Below the pieces are notes generated by a model that was not told the DNA's origin, did not search any database, and saw only the letters and a list, made by a program, of their open reading frames with translations. A stretch of 64,000 nucleotides of DNA from Arthrobacter sp. Leaf234 (GTDB lineage: Bacteria; Actinomycetota; Actinomycetes; Actinomycetales; Micrococcaceae), in the NCBI RefSeq assembly GCF_001422665.1, contig NZ_LMLU01000001.1:416797-480796 (forward strand), written 5' to 3'. The position numbers and the translations under genes were made by a program. Positions within the stretch are counted from its first letter, which is position 1, and every line of letters starts with the position of its first letter. Below, in pieces: positions 59,723 through 64,000 of the stretch.

Positions 59723-60339
59723 GCGTAGACAACGAAGAGCAGGCTCCCGAGCTCGACCCGAACGGGACGGACCAGAGCGGTCCCGGAGAGGCGGACGGCC
59801 TGGAGGTCGACGCCCCTGAGGCGGATGCTGCCGAGGAGACCGACGGTCCGGCGGGATCGAGGTCGTCGAGACTCGATGAGGAGGGCGATGTAGCAGCGGA
59901 CTATCTCGAGGAACTCCTCGACATCGCCGATATCGACGGGGACATCGACATCGAGGTGAGGAGTGGCCGCACCTACATCTCCATCGTGTCCGAGGGCTCC
60001 GCCGACACCGGGCTCGGGGCCCTCGTCGGTGCTGACGGAGAGGTTCTCGAGGCGCTGCAGGAGCTCACCCGACTCAGCGTGCTGACCGCGACCGACGCCC
60101 GGTCGCGACTGGTTTTGGACGTCGACGGCTACCGAGACAGGCGTGGGCGGGAGCTGACGGCTGTGGCGCAGGAAGCCGTCGACCGGGTGAAGGAGAGCGG
60201 CGAGGATGTCGCCCTTGCTCCGATGTCCGCCTACGAACGGAAGATCGTGCACGACGTCGTCGCTGATCTCGGCTTCGTCAGTGAGTCCGAGGGCGAAGGT
60301 CAGGCGCGACACATCGTCGTGTCGCCGAGCGATGACTGA
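59719..60339 (+). CDS. jag: Jag/KhpB-type KH-R3H RNA-binding protein
   Basis: A 206-residue protein: acidic disordered N-terminus (1 to about 58), a KH domain (about 60-135, with GADGEVLEALQELTRLSVL) and an R3H domain (about 150-206, MSAYERKIVHDVVAD and ARHIVVSP). Members bind RNA and influence cell elongation and division. The ATG at 59719 overlaps yidC, and rsmG starts eight bases before its end. Confidence 0.94.
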   Translation: MSVDNEEQAPELDPNGTDQSGPGEADGLEVDAPEADAAEETDGPAGSRSSRLDEEGDVAADYLEELLDIADIDGDIDIEVRSGRTYISIVSEGSADTGLGALVGADGEVLEALQELTRLSVLTATDARSRLVLDVDGYRDRRGRELTAVAQEAVDRVKESGEDVALAPMSAYERKIVHDVVADLGFVSESEGEGQARHIVVSPSDD

Positions 60340-61003
60340 CAGCCCGGATCAGGCGCCGGGAGCGATTCCTGAGCCGAGCCGGCACGAGCTCGCTGCCGCC
60401 GAGAGCATCTTCGGGGGCCGGATCGAGACCGCCCGCGCCTTCGTCGCCCATCTTGCGTCGTCGGGTATCGAACGGGGTCTCCTGGGGCCACGGGAGGTTC
60501 CCCGACTGTGGGGACGCCATGTCCTCAACTGTGCGGTGGTCGCCGATCTGATGGCGGTGGATACGACGGTCGTGGACGTCGGCAGTGGTGCCGGTCTTCC
60601 CGGTCTCGCGATCGCCATCGCCAGACCGGATCTCGAGTTGCACCTGGTGGAACCCCTGGAGCGGCGGGTCATCTGGTTGAACGAGGTCGTCCGCGATCTC
60701 GGCCTCGACAACGTGACGGTGCACCGTGCGAGGGCAGAGCAGCTGGTCGGTGATGTCGCCGGTGACTACGTGACGGCCCGCGCGGTGTCCGCCCTCACGA
60801 CGCTGGCAGGATGGACCATCCCCCTGGCTCGTCCCGGCGCAGAGGTACTCGCGATCAAAGGGCGAGGGGCGTCGGACGAGATCGAGAAAGCGAAGAAGGT
60901 CATCCGCACATTGGGCGGCGGAACGCCGGAGATCATCGTGATCGGCGATGCAGTGCTGGAGGAACCCACAACGGTGGTGCGGATCCCCGTGCTGATCCGC
61001 TGA
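60332..61003 (+). CDS. rsmG: 16S rRNA (guanine527-N7)-methyltransferase RsmG
   Basis: A 223-residue SAM-dependent methyltransferase that modifies G527 of 16S rRNA. The SAM-binding motif is VVDVGSGAGLPGLAIAIARP, followed by LVEPLERRVIWLNEV and VTARAVSALTTL, all typical. The ATG at 60332 (MTDSPDQAPG) overlaps jag; the longer upstream open frame lacks family similarity. Confidence 0.96.
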   Translation: MTDSPDQAPGAIPEPSRHELAAAESIFGGRIETARAFVAHLASSGIERGLLGPREVPRLWGRHVLNCAVVADLMAVDTTVVDVGSGAGLPGLAIAIARPDLELHLVEPLERRVIWLNEVVRDLGLDNVTVHRARAEQLVGDVAGDYVTARAVSALTTLAGWTIPLARPGAEVLAIKGRGASDEIEKAKKVIRTLGGGTPEIIVIGDAVLEEPTTVVRIPVLIR

Positions 61004-61110
61004 TCCTGATTCCCCTGCCCGCGTTGGCTCCTTGCCGTTCCGGTCGGATGGCGGCTGAGTCCCGCAGCGTTCCGGCTACCCTTGTAGATAACGACGTCTG
61101 GCATGTGAGA

Positions 61111-62220
61111 GTGAGCAACCGAGTGACCATCAAGGACGCCCCCGTGAAGAAGGTCGAGGGCCATCGCGCCCTCGGCAACCCTCCCTCGGTCGGCTTGCGT
61201 GAAATACAACCGGGAAAGTTTGCAGATCCAGCAAATACAGGTGTAGTTCCACGTGAAACCCTGTCAGCGCGTGGCAAGACAGCCAATGCGGTCGACACGT
61301 CGACGAAGAAGACGGCCAGGGGCGGAAGCGTGATGGAGACGATGGACGACTCCTCGCCTCTCGGCCGGGAGCTGGCGAACGAGGCGAAGCGTCGGGAGAA
61401 GCTGCTGGGCAAGGAACTTCCCAAGCCGCGGAGTACCCGCATCATGACCATCAGCAACCAGAAGGGTGGGGTCGGCAAGACGACGACGACGGTCAACATC
61501 GCCGCCGCGCTGGCCACCGCGGGGTTGCAGGTTCTCGTGATCGACATCGACCCTCAGGGCAACGCCTCCACTGCACTCAACATCGACCACCACGCTGAAG
61601 TGGATTCCATCTACGACGTTCTCATCGACGACGTCCCGCTCGGTGACGTGGTGGCGCCCTGCCCCGATGTTCCCAACCTCATCTGTGCGCCGGCGACGAT
61701 CCACCTTGCTGGGGCCGAGATCGAACTGGTGTCCCTGGTTGCGAGGGAGCAACGCCTCCGCCGTGCCATCGACCTCTACGCGAAGGAACGGGAGGAGAAG
61801 GGTCAGCCGCGGCTGGATTTCGTGTTCATCGACTGTCCCCCCAGTCTCGGCCTCCTCACCGTCAATGCCTTCGTCGCGGCGAAGGAGGTGCTCATCCCCA
61901 TCCAGTGCGAGTACTACGCGCTCGAAGGGCTGAGCCAGCTCCTGAAGAACATCGAGATGATCCAGAAGCACCTCAACGCGGATCTCGCCGTCTCGACCAT
62001 CCTCCTGACCATGTACGACGGGAGAACGAACCTCGCGGCCCAGGTGGCGGCTGAGGTGAGGGAGCATTTCCCCGAGCAGGTGCTGAAGGCTGTGGTACCC
62101 CGCTCGGTGCGGATCTCCGAAGCCCCCAGCTACCAGCAGACCGTCATGACCTACGATCCGTCCTCGAGTGGGGCGCTGTCCTATCAGGAAGCTGCCGCGG
62201 AAATAGCCTCGCGTTCATAG
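61111..62220 (+). CDS. parA: Chromosome-partitioning ATPase ParA/Soj
   Basis: A 369-residue Walker-type ATPase that segregates origins with ParB. Deviant Walker A QKGGVGKTTT (K118, K123), then DIDPQGNAS and FIDCPPSLG. An N-terminal extension of about 100 residues (basic, poorly conserved) precedes MDDSSPLGRELANEAKRRE. Start is uncertain: GTG 61111 is chosen, with GTGs at 61105 and 61123 also possible. Codons 46-50 (VPRET) coincide with a parS site. Confidence 0.95.
   Translation: MSNRVTIKDAPVKKVEGHRALGNPPSVGLREIQPGKFADPANTGVVPRETLSARGKTANAVDTSTKKTARGGSVMETMDDSSPLGRELANEAKRREKLLGKELPKPRSTRIMTISNQKGGVGKTTTTVNIAAALATAGLQVLVIDIDPQGNASTALNIDHHAEVDSIYDVLIDDVPLGDVVAPCPDVPNLICAPATIHLAGAEIELVSLVAREQRLRRAIDLYAKEREEKGQPRLDFVFIDCPPSLGLLTVNAFVAAKEVLIPIQCEYYALEGLSQLLKNIEMIQKHLNADLAVSTILLTMYDGRTNLAAQVAAEVREHFPEQVLKAVVPRSVRISEAPSYQQTVMTYDPSSSGALSYQEAAAEIASRS
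61245..61260. other. parS: parS-like site inside parA
   Basis: AGTTCCACGTGAAACC agrees with the parS consensus TGTTTCACGTGAAACA at 13 of 16 positions with an intact CACGTGAAAC core. It encodes V-P-R-E-T at codons 46-50 of ParA. Confidence 0.8.
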
Positions 62221-62293
62221 GAGTTGTGGGTCCGGGTGATCCGAACCCCTGAACAGTACTGGTGGGCATGGGTCCACACCCGGAAGGAATGAC

Positions 62294-63775
62294 ATGGTTG
62301 AGAAACGGCGCGGATTGGGTCGAGGACTGGGTGCTCTGATTCCGAGTGCACCCGCTGAGGAGGAGCCAGAGGTTCTGCCTGCAGTGGAGCCGGTCGGCGC
62401 GTCCCGTGACGTCCCTCAGACGGACAGCAGTGATCGCAAGCAGGGTAGCCGGCCTGTCGATCTGTTCTTCGAACGCGTGACCGAGGAAGACGTGGCAGAG
62501 CAGCCACGTTCGTATTCCTCCGCGCTGCGCAGCGGGATCAACAAGAATGTCCAAGATGCGCAAACGAAGCGCGTTGGTAAGACGTCCCGTAAAGCTGCGT
62601 CCGGTGAAGCGAAGAGGTCATCTACGTCAGAGGCGGGAGACAACGCCGCATCGGCCGCGGCCCCCGGGCAATCAATGTCAACGCCGGCTGAGCCCCGGGA
62701 ACAGGGCGATGTCTCGGAGCGGGATGCCCCCGATGAAACGGACACGACGATATCCCAGGTCACGGGACATGCGCACGACGACCAGCGGTCGGCGCAGGCG
62801 GCCACACCAAGCGCTGGCCGGGAAGAGGGATCGGTTCCCGGCGGTCGCGCCGAAGCTGCCACCCCTGTTCCACGTGAAACGACCGGTAGCGGTCGGTCCG
62901 CCGTTTCCGTCAGCGCCGATGTCGTGGCTGGGGCTGATGCGGGTGCGGGTCTGGTCGAGGTACCCGGCGCGACCTTCGCGGACCTGCCGCTGGACGCGAT
63001 CCACCCGAACCGCAAGCAGCCCCGCGTCGAGTTCAACGAGGACGAGCTCTCGGAACTGGTTCACTCGATCCGCGAAATCGGCGTTCTGCAACCGATCGTC
63101 GTCAGGCCGTCGCAGGAGCCAGGAGAACCCCGGTACGAACTGGTGATGGGTGAGCGTCGGTGGCGAGCTTCGCGTGAAGCCGGTATGGAGACGATCCCCG
63201 CCATCATCCGTGTCACTCTCGACGACGACCTCCTGCGGGATGCTCTTCTGGAGAACCTTCACCGGAGCGCGTTGAATCCACTGGAAGAGGCAGCGGCGTA
63301 CCAGCAGCTTCTCGATGATTTCGGGTGCTCGCATGACGAACTCGCAGGACGTCTGGGACGGTCCCGTCCTCAGATCTCCAACACACTGCGGCTGATGAAG
63401 CTCCCCCCGCTCGTGCAACGTCGGGTGGCCGCCGGAGTTCTTTCAGCAGGCCACGCCCGTGCACTGCTCGGCCTTGCAGATCCTGCCGATATGGAGAAGC
63501 TGGCTCAGAGAATCGTAGCCGAAGGGTTGTCTGTTCGGTCCACCGAGGAGATCGTTGCCCTCAGTGGCGGTTTGAGGCGCGCTTCGAAGCCTTTCATGCC
63601 GAAGGATGGCGCTCGTCACGAACGGCTCGACTACTTGGCAACCTCCCTCGCTGATCGGTTGGACACCAGTGTGAAGATCACGTTGGGCGCCAAGAAGGGC
63701 CGCGTCAGCATCGAGTTCGCGAGTGTAGATGACCTGAACAGGATTATCGGTGTTCTAGCCCCGGCTCCTGAGTAG
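62294..63775 (+). CDS. parB: Chromosome-partitioning protein ParB
   Basis: A 493-residue parS-binding CTPase. It begins KRRGLGRGLGALIPS, the ParA-activating N-terminus. A long low-complexity stretch (about 20-225) makes it longer than the usual 300-350 residues. The CTP-binding/N-engagement region (LPLDAIHPNRKQPR, then GERRWRASREAG), the helix-turn-helix (QLLDDFGCSHDELAGRLGRSRPQISNTLRL) and C-terminal dimerisation part follow. ATG 62294 has GGAAGGAA upstream. A parS site is embedded at codons 192-196. Confidence 0.95.
   Translation: MVEKRRGLGRGLGALIPSAPAEEEPEVLPAVEPVGASRDVPQTDSSDRKQGSRPVDLFFERVTEEDVAEQPRSYSSALRSGINKNVQDAQTKRVGKTSRKAASGEAKRSSTSEAGDNAASAAAPGQSMSTPAEPREQGDVSERDAPDETDTTISQVTGHAHDDQRSAQAATPSAGREEGSVPGGRAEAATPVPRETTGSGRSAVSVSADVVAGADAGAGLVEVPGATFADLPLDAIHPNRKQPRVEFNEDELSELVHSIREIGVLQPIVVRPSQEPGEPRYELVMGERRWRASREAGMETIPAIIRVTLDDDLLRDALLENLHRSALNPLEEAAAYQQLLDDFGCSHDELAGRLGRSRPQISNTLRLMKLPPLVQRRVAAGVLSAGHARALLGLADPADMEKLAQRIVAEGLSVRSTEEIVALSGGLRRASKPFMPKDGARHERLDYLATSLADRLDTSVKITLGAKKGRVSIEFASVDDLNRIIGVLAPAPE
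62866..62881. other. parS: parS-like site inside parB
   Basis: TGTTCCACGTGAAACG matches the consensus at 14 of 16 positions. It encodes V-P-R-E-T (codons 192-196 of ParB), the same reading frame and peptide as the site inside parA. Confidence 0.86.
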
Positions 63776-63860
63776 GAATGGTCGCCCGCCCTGAGTCGCG
63801 AGTTCGATGATCTGCGCGGCGCAATCATGGGCGCTCGAGGTACTCGATAGCGGTGCGTGG

Positions 63861-63876
63861 TGTTTCACGTGAAACG
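63861..63876. other. parS: parS site downstream of parB
   Basis: TGTTTCACGTGAAACG matches the consensus at 15 of 16 positions and lies 86 bases after the parB stop, outside any supported gene. Confidence 0.93.
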
Positions 63877-63944
63877 CCGTCGCCGGAGGACCGTTACCGA
63901 TCATCGGGGGGGCGGATCTTTGGGTGGGCGGTGGTTCTTTCGCT

Positions 63945-63992
63945 GGAGAATCCGCACCGGGCTTCAGCCCGTGCGTTGTGGATTCGTTCTCC
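63945..63992. terminator. Imperfect palindrome near the right edge
   Basis: The sequence GGAGAATCCGCACCGGGCT is mirrored, with three small bulges, by AGCCCGTGCG then GGATTCGTTCTCC around a TC centre. It lies 170 bases after parB with no clear T tract, so it may terminate a gene beyond the edge instead. Confidence 0.5.
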
Positions 63993-64000
63993 TTGATACG

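Overview
The window is high-GC, densely coded chromosomal DNA from an actinobacterium, most likely Arthrobacter or a close relative in the Micrococcaceae. The evidence is the gene order rpmH-dnaA-dnaN-gnd-recF-dciA-gyrB-gyrA, the fhaA-fhaB-pstP-ftsW-pbpA-pknA-pknB cell-wall signalling cluster, a gyrA-adjacent DUF3566 gene with tRNA-Ile and tRNA-Ala, many GTG starts and ATGA/GTGA overlaps. No insertion sequence, prophage, CRISPR array or rRNA operon was seen.

Layout. About 1-11.4 kb: a phosphoketolase cut by the window edge; a bacterial non-homologous end-joining locus (three-domain LigD divergent from Ku, with an SRPBCC protein and a small membrane protein); then ion homeostasis (NhaA antiporter, KtrA/KtrB potassium uptake) and small metabolic enzymes. 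About 11.5-21.8 kb: tRNA-Val, two short-chain dehydrogenases, an orphan PstS, a COQ10-like protein divergent from Dps, a GAF-ANTAR regulator, and a gluconate locus (GntR divergent from GntK-GntP) with a paired palindromic operator and a pentanucleotide repeat in the leader. It ends with a divergent pair, a DNA-binding-domain-less LysR effector domain and a DUF5997 protein. About 21.8-28.3 kb: a degenerate repeat region, an SOS box and the imuA-imuB-dnaE2 mutagenesis cassette. About 28.3-46.5 kb: a secreted M14 peptidase, tRNA-Leu, then the forkhead-associated/phosphatase/SEDS/PBP/PASTA-kinase operon that controls peptidoglycan synthesis. It converges on trpG, a 53-residue membrane protein and sortase E, followed by crgA, rhomboid protease, cyclophilin, an amphipathic-helix protein, an EamA exporter, tRNA-Ala, a DLW-39-like microprotein and tRNA-Ile.

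About 45.9-63.8 kb is the replication-origin region. Leftward from oriC run dnaN, gnd, recF, dciA, gyrB, gyrA and DUF3566. dnaA also points left and reads toward oriC (55.6-55.9 kb). Rightward run rpmH, rnpA, yidD, yidC, jag, rsmG, parA and parB. Three parS sites lie at the right edge, two of them inside the parA and parB coding sequences.

The points most worth a second look are: a second compact cluster of DnaA boxes (41.72-41.85 kb) about 14 kb from oriC; a textbook terminator hairpin with a seven-T tract 18 bases before the dnaN start; the repeat block ahead of the SOS mutasome; the pentanucleotide repeat in the gntK leader; and the LysR-effector/DUF5997 pair. I did not find a wholly new multi-gene system. 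All assignments come from reading sequence motifs and gene order, without database searches.
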